From NCBI GenBank assembly GCA_016938655.1, contig JAFGUG010000023.1, positions 62,001 to 126,000 of the forward strand: a stretch of 64,000 nucleotides of DNA, read 5' to 3'. Positions 35,028 to 45,498 of this stretch are shown piece after piece. Source of the DNA: Thiotrichales bacterium. GTDB taxonomy: Bacteria; Pseudomonadota; Gammaproteobacteria; Thiomicrospirales; Thiomicrospiraceae. Position 1 is the first letter of the stretch, and each line of letters opens with the position of its first letter. The position numbers and the translations under genes were made by a program. The notes beneath the pieces are model-generated. The model was not told the DNA's origin. It ran no database searches and was given only the letters and a program-made list of their open reading frames with translations.

Positions 35028-35837
35028 TTAAAAAAGACTCTCCACAACCTCTAGTAAGGTTTTCTCTACGTCAACATCATCTGTAATCGGTCTTATTAAA
35101 GCCATCTTACAAGCCTTAACGGGTTCAACCCCTTGATTAATAAGCTGTGCGGCAAAAACCAATAATCGAGTCGACATACCCTCTTCTAACCCCTGCCCAA
35201 TTAAGTTTCTAGAACACTTGGCAATTTCAACTAGATTTGTAGCGATATCGAGGGATACGCCCGTTTCTTTGCATAAAATACCAACTTCAATTTCCTCAGC
35301 AGGATAATCAAACTTTAAACACGAAAAACGCTGTTTAGTGGACGGCTTCAAATCTTTCATAATCGACTGATAACCCGGGTTATAAGAGATTACTAGCTGA
35401 AAGTCTTTATGCACGCTCAATAGCTCACCCTTTTTCTCTAATGGCAAAACACGCCGATGGTCTGTTAAAGGGTGAATAACCACAATCGTGTCCTGCCGCG
35501 CTTCTACAATTTCATCCAAATAACAAATCGCCCCCATTTTAGCTGCGAGCGTTAAAGGACCATCTTGCCAACGCGTCCCTTTTTCATCGATTAAGTAGCG
35601 CCCAACTAAATCAGATGCGGTCATATCTTCATTACAGACAACGGTGACTAAAGGCTTACCTAAACGGTGTGCCATATATTCAACAAATCTTGATTTACCG
35701 CAGCCTGTTGGGCCTTTGAGCATTAAAGGCACTCTTACACCATAAGCGGCTTCAAAGAGTTCAACTTCATCCGATATGGGTTCATAAAAAGGTTTTTGGC
35801 CGATCATAAACGCAGGTTGCAAATCTTCCATTCCCAT
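35028..35837 (-). CDS. cbbQ: MoxR-type AAA+ ATPase of the CbbQ/NorQ family
   Basis: CbbQ/NorQ/NirQ proteins are AAA+ activators that work with a vWA-domain partner to remodel or mature a target enzyme. The 269-residue protein has Walker A GPTGCGKS (42-49), the segment EDMTASDLVGRYLI, Walker B YLDEIVEARQD, sensor YNPGYQ and arginine-finger region KPSTKQRF, all typical. The partner gene lies 19 bp upstream. Neither RuBisCO nor nitric oxide reductase genes are nearby; its neighbours are amidases, so its target here may be an amidase. Confidence 0.85.
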   Translation of the reverse strand: MGMEDLQPAFMIGQKPFYEPISDEVELFEAAYGVRVPLMLKGPTGCGKSRFVEYMAHRLGKPLVTVVCNEDMTASDLVGRYLIDEKGTRWQDGPLTLAAKMGAICYLDEIVEARQDTIVVIHPLTDHRRVLPLEKKGELLSVHKDFQLVISYNPGYQSIMKDLKPSTKQRFSCLKFDYPAEEIEVGILCKETGVSLDIATNLVEIAKCSRNLIGQGLEEGMSTRLLVFAAQLINQGVEPVKACKMALIRPITDDVDVEKTLLEVVESLF

Positions 35838-35856
35838 AAATTGACACTCCTAATTC

Positions 35857-37605
35857 TTATAAAAAAACCCTGAAAAGCTTTAAATACAATTTAGTTAATA
35901 TTTCAGGTAGCTTTTCGGGGTGACCTAACACTTCATAGTGCCCCTTTTTAAAAATGCGCCCAACATAGTCTTGACCGGTCGAATCAAGAGACAGGCAAAA
36001 AGCATGACAGCCATTCTGCTCAGCTTCCCTTAAGGCAACACGTGCATCTTCTATAAGATATTCTTCATCAAAAACGTCAATATCAGATGGCTGCCCATCA
36101 GATATGACCATAATCAACTTGTGTTGCTCTGGTCTGCTTTGCATTTTCTGATCCGCGTGTCTTAATGCGGCACCCAATCTAGTTGAATACGAAGCCTTTA
36201 AGTCATACAGACCTTGCTCATCAAGAATTACAGAGGGAGACATAAACTCTTTGAAGACCCTATATTTCACATCCTTTCGACCATCAGAAGAAAATCCATG
36301 AACAGCATAATGATGCCCTAGTCGATTCAATAAAGAAGATAAGACGTAGAGCGACTCTGAGGTTATTTCAAGTAAAGAAGTTGGCGTGTTCGGCAAGCAA
36401 TCATTCATAGACTCCGAAAGATCAAGCAATACCAAAAGTACAAACTTGTTCTGCGCATTATGAACCTCTTCAATATAGACATTGGATTCTGACGGTGTAT
36501 ATCCCATTAAACTGTCTACTCTAAAAGACACCAATGCCTCTAAATCCAGTTCAACACCTTGCGGTCGACGGCGTTTTTTGTCGCGGTTAAATTGATAAGT
36601 CTGAATCTTTTTCTGAAGTTGGCCGATTAAACGATCATAAGCCACTAAGGGAACGAGTGGTTCTAAATTAGACTTTGAATGAATCGTTTCTTTAACAATA
36701 CACCAGTTCTGTTTAAGCCGACCTATACGGTAATCCCATTCAGGATAGGCTGATTCGGATGTATTTACTGAGTCTGAAGACAGTTTATGTTCACTGTCTT
36801 TATCAACAGAAGCTAAGCTCATTTGATGGGCTACTGTGGATTGTTGACTATCATCAGCAACACTTTTCCCACATAGACTCTCTTCAAAAGTAACTCCGGT
36901 TACCCCAACACTCTCATTTGAGCGACCACCTTCGTTTATTTCACTCATTATGTGCTCTGTGCTTTCCCAAAGAAACGCGTTGTTATCCCGGTAATCAAAC
37001 AAGTTAAAGGCTGTTCGCTCATTCATACTGATGCGTAATTGACCAATATCATTTGCGACCTGTAAACCAAGTTGATAGCTAGAATTAGAATCATGTAACT
37101 GATCATCCGACAGTGCATGAAAAGCTAAACTCGCTTTTTGAACCAACGGGTGATCGCTTTTATAACTTGGATCTCTTAACGCGTAAGCTAAGCGATAAGC
37201 AATACCGTTAAACCCCTCATCCTCTTGGACAAACTCTAAAAACTGGCGACCGAATATTTTGAAAACCCCTTTAAAATGTTTTTGACTTAAATATTCAACA
37301 CGCGCATCTTCAAAAAGACCAATTAAAACCATCTGACGATTATTGAGTGTTTTTGACTGCCAAGGTTTTGAATAAATAATATGCCCAGCACAATGTAAAG
37401 CGGCACTTAAATAATAATTTCTAGCGTGTTCTAAAGAATTGGCATGGTATGACTTAGGCAGAAATATCTGCTGATGTTCAATGTAAGGCTGTTCAAGATT
37501 TACATCGTTTGGAATGGGGGCAATGGAAAACCGTTTTCCCCAAATGGCTTGAAGAGTCAGGGTCAACTGACCGTCCAAGCTTTTGAGAGAAACCTTGATC
37601 ATCAA
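35857..37605 (-). CDS. cbbO: CbbO/NorD-type vWA domain protein
   Basis: The partner of the AAA+ protein. The 582-residue protein has an N-terminal helical part typical of NorD/CbbO and a variable acidic/Ser linker (about 215-280). The C-terminal von Willebrand A domain has a MIDAS motif DLSES near 395, then STRLGAALRHA and VISDGQPSDID. CbbO proteins are usually longer, and the length is closer to NorD, so the sub-family is uncertain. It lies between cbbQ and amiE, 19 bp from each, suggesting an amiE-cbbO-cbbQ operon. Confidence 0.8.
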   Translation of the reverse strand: MMIKVSLKSLDGQLTLTLQAIWGKRFSIAPIPNDVNLEQPYIEHQQIFLPKSYHANSLEHARNYYLSAALHCAGHIIYSKPWQSKTLNNRQMVLIGLFEDARVEYLSQKHFKGVFKIFGRQFLEFVQEDEGFNGIAYRLAYALRDPSYKSDHPLVQKASLAFHALSDDQLHDSNSSYQLGLQVANDIGQLRISMNERTAFNLFDYRDNNAFLWESTEHIMSEINEGGRSNESVGVTGVTFEESLCGKSVADDSQQSTVAHQMSLASVDKDSEHKLSSDSVNTSESAYPEWDYRIGRLKQNWCIVKETIHSKSNLEPLVPLVAYDRLIGQLQKKIQTYQFNRDKKRRRPQGVELDLEALVSFRVDSLMGYTPSESNVYIEEVHNAQNKFVLLVLLDLSESMNDCLPNTPTSLLEITSESLYVLSSLLNRLGHHYAVHGFSSDGRKDVKYRVFKEFMSPSVILDEQGLYDLKASYSTRLGAALRHADQKMQSRPEQHKLIMVISDGQPSDIDVFDEEYLIEDARVALREAEQNGCHAFCLSLDSTGQDYVGRIFKKGHYEVLGHPEKLPEILTKLYLKLFRVFL

Positions 37606-37624
37606 AAGTACTCAGTCAAACTAC

Positions 37625-38668
37625 TTAACGATGACTTTTAGGCGTGTCTTCATTAGGAATACCTTCAATAGGACACTCTGCAGTACCGACTGTTTTGCGG
37701 GTAATTTTTTCAACTTGTTCTCTGGCTTTTTCAGGATCATTAATCCACGTTGAATAGAAATCATAAGGGCAAGCCGCTACGCCTTGATCGCCTTCGCCCG
37801 AATTAATTTTTCCGGTATAACCTCGGTGTAACAATTTGAACAAATGGTTTTGGGATTGCGCATTCTTACGGAAATCTCTAATTTGAGAAACCGATAATTC
37901 CGCATACTGAATACCGTAATCCTCCTCACCACATTCGCCCAGCGTATGACCGTCAAAACCAACAATGGCAGAGTGACCAAAATACGAGTACACACCATCA
38001 AATCCACTGGCATTGGCAACCGCTACATAGGTGTTATTCATCCATGCCATCGCTTTAGAGACCATAATTTGCTGTTCTTTAGCTGGATACATGTAGCCCT
38101 GACAACGGACAATCAGATCGGCGCCTTTCATGGCACAGTCACGCCAAATTTCAGGATAGTTACCATCATCACAGATAATCAAACTAATCATCATCCCTTT
38201 TGGACCTTCGGTCACATAGGTCTTATCTCCAGGATACCAACCCTCAACCGGACACCAAGGCATGATTTTTCGGTACTTCTGAACAATTTCACCTTGGTCA
38301 TTAATTAAAATTAACGTGTTATACGGCGCTTTATTTGGATGTTCTTCGTGTTGTTCACCGGTTAAGGAGAATACCCCCCAAGTTTTGGCTTTTTTGCACG
38401 CTTCAGAGAAAATAAACGTTTCATCGCCCGGTATGGTTGATGCCGTGTCGTACATCTCTTTAGCGTCATACATAATGCCATGCGTGGAATATTCCGGAAA
38501 GATAACCAAATCCATTCCTGGTAAGCCTTTTTTCATCCCAATCAACATGTCTGCAATTTTTTGAGCATTCTCCAAAACTTCCGCTTTACTGTGCAGTCTA
38601 GGCATTTTGTAGTTTACAACCGCCACACCTACCGTATCGTTACTTGAAGAAATATCACCATGTCTCAT
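37625..38668 (-). CDS. amiE: Aliphatic amidase AmiE
   Basis: AmiE hydrolyses short aliphatic amides such as acetamide and propionamide to the acid and ammonia. The 347-residue protein is strikingly like the Pseudomonas enzyme from the first residue ([20 protein letters not shown]). The catalytic residues E59, K134, E142 and C166 (IICDDGN) all fall at the same positions. This distinguishes it from the formamidase AmiF. It is first in an operon with cbbO and cbbQ and is preceded by candidate nitrogen-control sites. Confidence 0.95.
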   Translation of the reverse strand: MRHGDISSSNDTVGVAVVNYKMPRLHSKAEVLENAQKIADMLIGMKKGLPGMDLVIFPEYSTHGIMYDAKEMYDTASTIPGDETFIFSEACKKAKTWGVFSLTGEQHEEHPNKAPYNTLILINDQGEIVQKYRKIMPWCPVEGWYPGDKTYVTEGPKGMMISLIICDDGNYPEIWRDCAMKGADLIVRCQGYMYPAKEQQIMVSKAMAWMNNTYVAVANASGFDGVYSYFGHSAIVGFDGHTLGECGEEDYGIQYAELSVSQIRDFRKNAQSQNHLFKLLHRGYTGKINSGEGDQGVAACPYDFYSTWINDPEKAREQVEKITRKTVGTAECPIEGIPNEDTPKSHR

Positions 38669-38720
38669 AAAACCACCCCTAGTTTAAATATAAATAATGA
38701 AGTTCTTATATAACAGGATG

Positions 38721-38840
38721 CATGCCAATATCTCTGATACCAAAAAAAATATATAACCCATTGTTTTATATAAAAATATTTACCAATAAACCTAAGTAAC
38801 TTGCACCTATTCAACTAGACCTACGCGTGTTTGCACCAAA
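38721..38840 (-). promoter_or_regulatory. Candidate NtrC sites and sigma54-like promoter before amiE
   Basis: TTGCACC occurs at 38801 and 38831, 30 bp apart (three helical turns). The second is TTGCACCAAAA, the same 11-mer as before urtA. On the minus strand a TTGGCATG element (38728-38721), then CTGTT after 4 bases, resembles a sigma54 promoter about 55 bp before the start. The -12 GC is GT, as at urtA. Confidence 0.4.
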
Positions 38841-38973
38841 ATAAACAATATAAGAAAGAAAGGGGTTATGAATCCAACAGAAGGATGGACTTACACTATA
38901 AAAAGTTGAATTCTTATTTCTATGTTTAATAGAAAAGATAAGTCACTAAATGGAATAAATCAGACAACGTAAA

Positions 38974-38997
38974 ACCAAGCAGGCCTGCTTGGTTTGA
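38974..38997 (-). terminator. 24-bp perfect palindrome ending the urease operon
   Basis: AAACCAAGCAGG is followed immediately by its reverse complement, with AGCAGGCCTGCT at the centre. It lies about 13 bp after the last gene of the ure operon. It could form a hairpin or cruciform, but its central part is the dispersed genome palindrome. Confidence 0.55.
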
Positions 38998-39009
38998 ATT
39001 GTTATTTGG

Positions 39010-39657
39010 TTAGATTAATAAATGCACACCTAATGCACAAGATAAGACACCAAAGAAGGTGAAGCCGCCTTTCACCCATTGCTTAGATTGCATTAATCGC
39101 TCATTCAAAAAAGCGATTAACAAGCCAAATACAATAAAAATCAGTGCGACACCCAGAGTAAAACTGACAATCATCCAAGCACTGACTGCATCGTGCGAAA
39201 TGGCGGACAATGAGACTAACATTCCTCTTGCACCGCCCATTCCCATTAACACACCAACGGTTGCCGAAGCGGATAACCAACCCAGAAAAGGCTTGCGATG
39301 ATGATGCTCCTTCCCAAACCAAATATGAACATGCTCCTTAGCACCATGCTTGTGAACAGAAAGGTTAATACGGTCGGTCCAAGCTAAAAATAGCAGATAA
39401 AGCCCCATTGCCAAAATGACCATTGCAGCAATCATATCGCCATAGGCCAGCAGCGATTCGGAGACATCAAACTGGGTTAACAGCCAAGCAAAAGCATATA
39501 AACTGACACCATGCCCTAAGGCAAATCCAGCGGATATCATCAAAACACGTTTACGTTGCTTGCCAATCGAAAAGTCCGCAATCGCGGTTAAATGGTCGGG
39601 GCCAAACGCGTGCAGAACCCCGTAAAAAAAGACCAGTAACAGACCCGTTTCTAACAT
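39010..39657 (-). CDS. ureH: Nickel permease-like membrane protein (UreH/HupE-like)
   Basis: A 215-residue membrane protein with about six hydrophobic segments and the motif HAFGPDHLTA (17-26), which corresponds to the H-x4-DH nickel signature of NiCoT/UreH transporters. A His-rich cytoplasmic loop (HKHGAKEHVHIWFGKEHHHR) lies near 103-122. It directly abuts the ureG stop and ends the urease operon. It probably supplies Ni2+ for the enzyme. Confidence 0.82.
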   Translation of the reverse strand: MLETGLLLVFFYGVLHAFGPDHLTAIADFSIGKQRKRVLMISAGFALGHGVSLYAFAWLLTQFDVSESLLAYGDMIAAMVILAMGLYLLFLAWTDRINLSVHKHGAKEHVHIWFGKEHHHRKPFLGWLSASATVGVLMGMGGARGMLVSLSAISHDAVSAWMIVSFTLGVALIFIVFGLLIAFLNERLMQSKQWVKGGFTFFGVLSCALGVHLLI

Positions 39658-40260
39658 TTACAACATTCCTTTATCGATAACGAACGCCACAATCTCATCC
39701 ACCCCTTCACCAATTTTTAGATTGGTAAAAGCATAAGGTTTATCGCCGCGTTGTATTTTAGTATCTCGATCCATAACCGCTAAGTCTGCCCCAACATACG
39801 GAGCCAAATCGGTTTTATTAATCACCAGAAAGTCAGAATGCGTAATACCTGGCCCGCCTTTTCGTGGCAACTTATCACCCGCAGCGACATCAATGACATA
39901 TAAGGTTAAATCGGATAACTCAGGACTAAACGTCGCACTTAGATTATCGCCCCCCGACTCAATAATAATCATCTCTAAACCAGAAAATTTTTCGTTCAAA
40001 TCTTCAATTGCCGTTAAGTTCATTGAGGCATCTTCACGAATCGCCGTGTGCGGGCAACCGCCCGTTTCAACGCCAATAATACGATCTTCTGTAAGCGCTT
40101 CTGCTCGAATTAAAATCTGCTGATCTTCTTTGGTGTAAATATCATTAGTCACAACCGCAATGTTGTAATCCTCACGCATTCGCTTACACAGCACCTCAAC
40201 CAGTGCGGTTTTACCTGACCCAACCGGGCCACCAATTCCTAATCGTAATGCTTGTTTCAT
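39658..40260 (-). CDS. ureG: Urease accessory GTPase UreG
   Basis: UreG is the SIMIBI GTPase that drives nickel delivery to urease. The 200-residue protein has P-loop GGPVGSGKT (10-18), the nickel-binding Cys-Pro-His motif in [21 protein letters not shown] and the guanine motif NKTD. ureF lies 29 bp upstream. Confidence 0.97.
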   Translation of the reverse strand: MKQALRLGIGGPVGSGKTALVEVLCKRMREDYNIAVVTNDIYTKEDQQILIRAEALTEDRIIGVETGGCPHTAIREDASMNLTAIEDLNEKFSGLEMIIIESGGDNLSATFSPELSDLTLYVIDVAAGDKLPRKGGPGITHSDFLVINKTDLAPYVGADLAVMDRDTKIQRGDKPYAFTNLKIGEGVDEIVAFVIDKGML

Positions 40261-40289
40261 AATAATTCTCTTGTTTAATTTGATGGTCG

Positions 40290-40955
40290 CTAAGAACGAA
40301 ATAGACGACTGTATTGATTTTCATGCTGACTACTTAAAATCGCTAAATGCGCTAAGCTGTTGCCAATACGATTGACGGGCACACCGCCTGATTTTTCGAC
40401 TGCAGCAGATAAACTTTCGTCCATCGCCAGTAACAAAGTTTGCCCTTGAGTCTGCCCAAGCGGCACCAATTTAATCATGGCCGCAATCTGATTCTCTAGC
40501 CAGCTCCAGGCAAAGGCCAACAGGGCATCTTGCAAAGGAACCTGCCAACTCTGAACAAAATAAGCATAGACAATGGGGTAAGAGGCATTGGCTTTTAAAT
40601 CAGCCGGATACTCAAGCCCTAAGGGCGCACCCAAGCGTAACAAGGCTTTAGCAAGATGACGGTCTTCCTCTTTTAATTCCGCGGTTTCTCTTATCGCCAA
40701 ACTAAGTTGTGATAACGATTTTATTGACTCAAAATTGCAGGCCTGCCAAGATCCATACGCATGCGAGATTAAAGCTAAATCATTCGAGGCTAAGCCATGC
40801 ATTAGCACACTATTCAGCCATTCTAAGGCACTATTTTCATCACAAATAATGTTTCCGTGAACCGCCGATTCTACCCCTTGTGAATAAGCATATGCGCCGA
40901 TTGGCAAACTCGGGCTAGAGAGTTGAAGCAGTCGTAATAAAGCCGAGGCATTCAC
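40290..40955 (-). CDS. ureF: Urease accessory protein UreF
   Basis: UreF is an all-helical protein that acts with UreD (UreH) and UreG in the activation complex. The 221-residue protein has the typical N-terminus [25 protein letters not shown] and the C-terminal [11 protein letters not shown] segment. It lies 11 bp after ureE. Confidence 0.95.
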   Translation of the reverse strand: MNASALLRLLQLSSPSLPIGAYAYSQGVESAVHGNIICDENSALEWLNSVLMHGLASNDLALISHAYGSWQACNFESIKSLSQLSLAIRETAELKEEDRHLAKALLRLGAPLGLEYPADLKANASYPIVYAYFVQSWQVPLQDALLAFAWSWLENQIAAMIKLVPLGQTQGQTLLLAMDESLSAAVEKSGGVPVNRIGNSLAHLAILSSQHENQYSRLFRS

Positions 40956-40966
40956 AATCTCACCTC

Positions 40967-41455
40967 CTAATGGTGGTGGCTATGTGAATGCGCTTCACCA
41001 TGTTCATGGTCGTGATGATGACTGTGCCCTCCGCCATAGGCACCGCTTTCTGGATGCAGTGATGCCTGCTCCACCAAAACCTCGCCACCTAAAAGCCGAA
41101 CCATATCATCTAAAACATGGTCATGCGCATAACGCAACCATTCTGTCTCAACTTGTAAAGGAACATGTCGGTTACCAAGGTGGTAAGCAATGCGCAGCAA
41201 AAGATGGGAATTATCGGATTTAATCGTAGATACTGTCTCCGATGCGGCAACGACCTCTAACTTATCCCCCTCTTCGTTCGTCAAAACATCACCGGCTTTT
41301 AACACCGTCCCTCTTGGTAAAAAGAGGCCAATCTCTTCTTCAGTAGGCAAGATCACTTTTAAACGACTTTTCTCTCGTTGGTGAAACGTTAAGGTAACTT
41401 TATCTAAAATTTGTGACGTCGGCGGTGACGTCATGACTTGAGTAAATGCTCTCAT
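40967..41455 (-). CDS. ureE: Urease accessory nickel chaperone UreE
   Basis: UreE is a metallochaperone that hands Ni2+ to the UreDFG complex. The 162-residue protein has a peptide-binding domain, a metal-binding domain with RLRIAYHLGNRHVPLQ-like sequence (LLRIAYHLGNRHVPLQ, about 85-100) and a His-rich tail (HSHHHDHEHGEAHSHSHHH). The start could also be Met8. A His tail of this kind indicates strong nickel storage ability. Confidence 0.95.
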   Translation of the reverse strand: MRAFTQVMTSPPTSQILDKVTLTFHQREKSRLKVILPTEEEIGLFLPRGTVLKAGDVLTNEEGDKLEVVAASETVSTIKSDNSHLLLRIAYHLGNRHVPLQVETEWLRYAHDHVLDDMVRLLGGEVLVEQASLHPESGAYGGGHSHHHDHEHGEAHSHSHHH

Positions 41456-41490
41456 TAATCAACCTTTGATTATTTAAACGGTTAAACAAA

Positions 41491-43197
41491 TTAAAATAGA
41501 AAATAGCGTTGCGCTAGTGGCAATTCACTCATCGGTTCACAGCTTAGCACCACGCCATCCGACTTTACTTCATAGGTTTCTGGATCAACCGAAACTTCTG
41601 GCATTAAATCATTCAAAACCATATCGGCCTTTGAGATGTTTCGGGTGTTTTTAACCGGCAGAACAATCTTCTCCAACCCCAACTTCTCTTTAATGCCTAA
41701 ATCGTAAGCGGCTTGCGACACAAAGGTAATGGAAGTGCCATACACGGCTTTACCGGCTGCCCCAAACATTGGACGATAATGAACGGGCTGCGGAGTTGGA
41801 ATAGAGGCGTTTGCATCGCCCATTGGCGCAGCCACAATCATCCCCCCTTTAATAATCATAGAGGGCTTAACAGCAAAAAAGGCAGGTTTCCACAAGACCA
41901 AGTCGGCAAACTTACCCACCTCAACCGATCCTACTTTATCTGCAACGCCATGGGTAATCGCTGGGTTAATCGTATATTTAGCAATATAACGTTTAGCTCT
42001 GAAATTATCATTTTCAGCACTGTCCTCAGGCAATGGACCACGCTGAACTTTCATTTTATGAGCGGTTTGCCAAGTTCGGGTAATCACCTCTCCTACACGT
42101 CCCATCGCCTGTGAATCCGATGAAATCATCGAAAACGCACCCAAGTCATGAAAGATATCCTCGGCCGCAATGGTTTCACGACGAATTCGCGACTCCGCAA
42201 AGGCGACGTCTTCAATAATATTAGGATCTAGATGATGGCAGACCATCAACATATCCAAATGTTCGTCGATGGTATTAATGGTAAACGGTCGGGTTGGATT
42301 GGTTGACGAAGGTAACACATTCGACAAACCACACGCTTTGATAATATCCGGTGCATGACCACCGCCCGCACCTTCTGTATGGTAAGTATGAATCACTCGA
42401 CCTTTTAGTGCACCCAATGTATTTTCAACAAAACCAGATTCATTTAAAGTATCGGTATGAATCGCGACTTGAACATCATAATCGTCGGCAACCGTTAAAC
42501 AGTTATCAATGGCAGCGGGCGCTGACCCCCAATCTTCATGCAATTTTAGCCCAATCGCACCGGCTTCAATTTGCTCAATTAACGGCTCAGGCAGTGAAAC
42601 GTTCCCCTTACCTAAAAACCCTAAATTCATAGGATACGCTTCAGCCGCTTGTAACATTTTATGCATATACCAAGGCCCTGGTGTACAGGTGGTGGCATTC
42701 GTTCCCGCAGCAGGTCCTGTTCCGCCGCCAAGCATGGTGGTGACACCGGACATCAGGGCTTCGTCAATTTGTTGCGGGCAAATGAAGTGAATGTGCGAAT
42801 CTACGCCGCCCGCCGTTAAAATTTGGCCTTCACCAGCAATCACTTCGGTGCCCGCACCAATTTCAAAGGTCACATCCGGTTGAATATCGGAATTCCCAGC
42901 TTTACCAATGGCAACAATGTGTCCTTCTTTAATGCCAACATCAGCTTTGACAATCCCCCATGAATCAAGAATCAGGGCATTGGTGATCACGGTATCGACA
43001 ACCAAATCTGAGCAGGCCTGCCCTTGACCCATGCCATCACGAATCACCTTACCGCCACCAAACTTTACCTCTTCTCCATAGGTGGTGTAATCTTTTTCAA
43101 CCTCAATCCACAGTTCAGTGTCGCCTAAACGAACTTTATCGCCGGTAGTTGGGCCGTACATTTCAGAATAAGCCTGTCTATCAATTTTATAACTCAT
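41491..43197 (-). CDS. ureC: Urease alpha subunit UreC
   Basis: The catalytic subunit, which hydrolyses urea at a dinuclear nickel site. The 568-residue protein has all expected ligands: H135 and H137 (SHIHF), K218 (carbamylated Lys in GLKLH), H247, H273, catalytic H321 in CHHLD and D361 in SSDSQAMGR. The start follows the ureB stop by a single base. No irregularity is visible. Confidence 0.98.
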   Translation of the reverse strand: MSYKIDRQAYSEMYGPTTGDKVRLGDTELWIEVEKDYTTYGEEVKFGGGKVIRDGMGQGQACSDLVVDTVITNALILDSWGIVKADVGIKEGHIVAIGKAGNSDIQPDVTFEIGAGTEVIAGEGQILTAGGVDSHIHFICPQQIDEALMSGVTTMLGGGTGPAAGTNATTCTPGPWYMHKMLQAAEAYPMNLGFLGKGNVSLPEPLIEQIEAGAIGLKLHEDWGSAPAAIDNCLTVADDYDVQVAIHTDTLNESGFVENTLGALKGRVIHTYHTEGAGGGHAPDIIKACGLSNVLPSSTNPTRPFTINTIDEHLDMLMVCHHLDPNIIEDVAFAESRIRRETIAAEDIFHDLGAFSMISSDSQAMGRVGEVITRTWQTAHKMKVQRGPLPEDSAENDNFRAKRYIAKYTINPAITHGVADKVGSVEVGKFADLVLWKPAFFAVKPSMIIKGGMIVAAPMGDANASIPTPQPVHYRPMFGAAGKAVYGTSITFVSQAAYDLGIKEKLGLEKIVLPVKNTRNISKADMVLNDLMPEVSVDPETYEVKSDGVVLSCEPMSELPLAQRYFLF

Positions 43198-43198
43198 C

Positions 43199-43528
43199 TT
43201 AGTTCTCCAATGCCCCCATCACTAATTGGTTAAAACCATAAACCACACGCTTACCACTCAAGGCGACCAGTTGAACTTTACGCTTTTGCCCTGGTTCAAA
43301 TCGCACTGCAGTTCCTGCCGGAATATCCAAGCGAAAACCTTTAGATAAATCACGATCAAAACTTAAAGCCGCGTTCGTTTCATAAAAGTGGTAATGCGAA
43401 CCAACCTGAATAGGCCGGTCTCCGGTATTCGCAACTTCAACTTCAACCGTTTTAAGCCCGCTATTCAATTCAATTTCACCCGCTTGGGTTTTGACTTCAC
43501 CAGGAATCATCGGTTCTCTCCTAAACAA
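43199..43528 (-). CDS. ureB: Urease beta subunit UreB
   Basis: A structural subunit of urease, 109 residues, with the typical start MIPGEV (residues 7-12) and HYHFYETN. A short extension (MFRREP) precedes the usual start, so Met7 may be used instead. It overlaps the ureA end by 8 bp. Confidence 0.95.
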   Translation of the reverse strand: MFRREPMIPGEVKTQAGEIELNSGLKTVEVEVANTGDRPIQVGSHYHFYETNAALSFDRDLSKGFRLDIPAGTAVRFEPGQKRKVQLVALSGKRVVYGFNQLVMGALEN

Positions 43529-43823
43529 TCGGTTGATGCACGGTTACAAGTTTGGTTCCATCGGGAAAGGTCGCTTCAACCTGCACTTCATGAATCATCT
43601 CTGGCACGCCTTCCATCACTTGTTCACGTTCTAAAATAGTCGTACCAAAATCCATTAATTCCGCGACTGTTTTACCGTCACGCGCGCCTTCCAAAATAGC
43701 GCAACTAATCAACGCAACAGATTCGGGGTAATTCAGTTTAAGACCTCTTGCTAAACGTCGCTCGGCTACTAGGCCTGCTGTAAACAGTAATAACTTATCT
43801 TTCTCTCTGGGTAACAATTCCAT
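43521..43823 (-). CDS. ureA: Urease gamma subunit UreA
   Basis: The 100-residue gamma subunit of urease, starting [20 protein letters not shown], with NYPESVALI and [21 protein letters not shown], all near-invariant in the family. Encoded between ureD and ureB; separate ureA and ureB genes are the normal bacterial arrangement. Confidence 0.97.
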   Translation of the reverse strand: MELLPREKDKLLLFTAGLVAERRLARGLKLNYPESVALISCAILEGARDGKTVAELMDFGTTILEREQVMEGVPEMIHEVQVEATFPDGTKLVTVHQPIV

Positions 43824-43844
43824 AAAACCTTTGCCTTTTCTCTT

Positions 43845-44687
43845 CTAAGTATTCCAAATACGTGGCTTAATCGCTGGCACACCTATCACGACTGGTCGAG
43901 CCACCTTCCAAGCTTGATACAAAACACGCTTAATATCATCCAAGTCGTTACCTAATACGCGTAGCACAACCAAATTATCCATTCTAGTAACGCCTACCGG
44001 AGCCAACCAATCCCGATTTTGCAGAATCTCGACCAGGGATTTCATCGTATCGGAATCATTTTTGTAAAACAGTGCAGTGGCTGACAGCTGGCTGCCATTC
44101 AATCCCGCAGCACTGTCAATCAAAGATGAATTCAAATCAATATGCAAACGATCCAAAAAAATCAATCTATCTTCAATATGCAACTCTAACGATTGAAATA
44201 ACGAACCATTTTCAAACCCCTCACCGCGAGCGGGCCGACCTAAACCGATGATGTCCCAAGCGATGAGCTTGTTATTTTGTGACTGCAAAGTAAATTTAAG
44301 GCTATTTTCTGAAACCGATTCATTAAAAAATAGCGTTTCTTGCGGAAGCCACTCCAACTCACAATCCGATGATAAATTTATCGTTTGAGTCTGCTTTGCT
44401 AATCGATCATTGCTTCGGTAAAACTTAGTGGCGGCAGGGGTACTAACCAATCCTTTAGTATCCGGCTTCATCAAAACATTCAATTCAAGAACATCTCCAC
44501 CGACAATCCCGCCTGGGGGATGAATAACTAACACACTCGGACGATTAATCTCTTGATAGTAAGGCCTTTGTAGCACCAAAGGGCCAAAATGTTTTTTATC
44601 TTTTACAACGGTGCGCTGTCCGCTTTGCACAAATGTAAAAGATAAAAAACCTCTCCAACCCTCTTTGATTGATTGCTGTTGAATCAT
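43845..44687 (-). CDS. ureD: Urease accessory protein UreD
   Basis: UreD is the scaffold that binds apo-urease and recruits UreF and UreG (also named UreH in some species). The 280-residue protein has FGPLVLQRPYY, IHPPGGIVGGDVLEL and QTLRVSPGA-like positions (VSTPAATKFYRS) typical of the family. It is the first urease gene of the operon and lies just after the porin-gene terminator, so its expression may depend on readthrough or a nearby weak promoter. Confidence 0.94.
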   Translation of the reverse strand: MIQQQSIKEGWRGFLSFTFVQSGQRTVVKDKKHFGPLVLQRPYYQEINRPSVLVIHPPGGIVGGDVLELNVLMKPDTKGLVSTPAATKFYRSNDRLAKQTQTINLSSDCELEWLPQETLFFNESVSENSLKFTLQSQNNKLIAWDIIGLGRPARGEGFENGSLFQSLELHIEDRLIFLDRLHIDLNSSLIDSAAGLNGSQLSATALFYKNDSDTMKSLVEILQNRDWLAPVGVTRMDNLVVLRVLGNDLDDIKRVLYQAWKVARPVVIGVPAIKPRIWNT

Positions 44688-44720
44688 GATTAATACTTAC
44701 TCTCTAAAAATTTAAGTAAA

Positions 44721-44743
44721 AAAAAGGGGCCTAAGCCCCTTTT
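44721..44743 (-). terminator. Terminator between the porin gene and ureD
   Basis: AAAAGGGGC pairs with GCCCCTTTT around a 4-base loop, with A-runs that read as a U-run on the minus strand. It lies 32 bp after the porin stop. Confidence 0.75.
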
Positions 44744-44774
44744 CCAATTTAACTAACTTTCTACAGGGTCAAAC

Positions 44775-45449
44775 TTATAACGGGAAGCTGTAAGAAACGT
44801 TGATTAATGGCTTCTCATCTGCAGGTGATGCAAGACCATCGCCTTGAGCCTTACTTACAGTAAAACTCAGAGAGTCTGTAGCAGCATAACTAACTCCAAA
44901 ATGAGTGTAATCATCATCGCCCAAGTCATAAAGACCTGCATGAAGACCGAAATCACCCAAAGCGTAGTTTAATGAATAATAACGAAGATCTGTATCTTCG
45001 GTATCAATCATGATTGTTCCAGAAAAATCTGCATAGCTTGCAGAAAGTTCATATTCACTAATAAAACTTACATCACCATCTACATTTCCACCACGACTAA
45101 ACTCAGAACCAATTCCATCACCTGGGTAAAAATATGCCCAGTAAGCAACATTTGCACTAAAATCACCATCTGAATAGCCATACCCAGCATAGAGATCAAA
45201 TTCTGTACTTGTTTTTTCTGAAGAGGTCCAAGCTCCTACATACAAACCAGAGTCGTGTACATAATCCACTCCACCAGTTATTACAGCATTACCTAAACTA
45301 ATATCTTGACCACGCCATAGATAGAAGTTACTTGCACCGGCGTTATAAGACACTTCTGCCTGAGCAACAGTTGGTGCGATTGAAGCTGTTGCAGCACCGG
45401 CAACAACCATAGAAAGAAGTAATGATTTTAATTTGAATGTTTTATTCAT
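44775..45449 (-). CDS. Small outer membrane porin-like protein (TorF/Gcw_chp type)
   Basis: This 224-residue protein has a signal peptide (cleavage near VAQAEVSYN) and a sequence of alternating beta strands ending in a C-terminal aromatic-rich strand (INVSYSFPL), as in outer-membrane barrels. Segments such as SNFYLWRGQDIS and GGVDYVHDSGLYVGAW match the TIGR02001/TorF family. Its position before ureD and its nitrogen-control-like promoter suggest that it helps urea or amides cross the outer membrane, like FmdC of Methylophilus, though it is not obviously homologous to it. Confidence 0.8.
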   Translation of the reverse strand: MNKTFKLKSLLLSMVVAGAATASIAPTVAQAEVSYNAGASNFYLWRGQDISLGNAVITGGVDYVHDSGLYVGAWTSSEKTSTEFDLYAGYGYSDGDFSANVAYWAYFYPGDGIGSEFSRGGNVDGDVSFISEYELSASYADFSGTIMIDTEDTDLRYYSLNYALGDFGLHAGLYDLGDDDYTHFGVSYAATDSLSFTVSKAQGDGLASPADEKPLINVSYSFPL

Positions 45450-45498
45450 TTTTTAGTTTCTCCACAGAGTTTCTTATCAAAAAGTTCGAAAGCCATAT

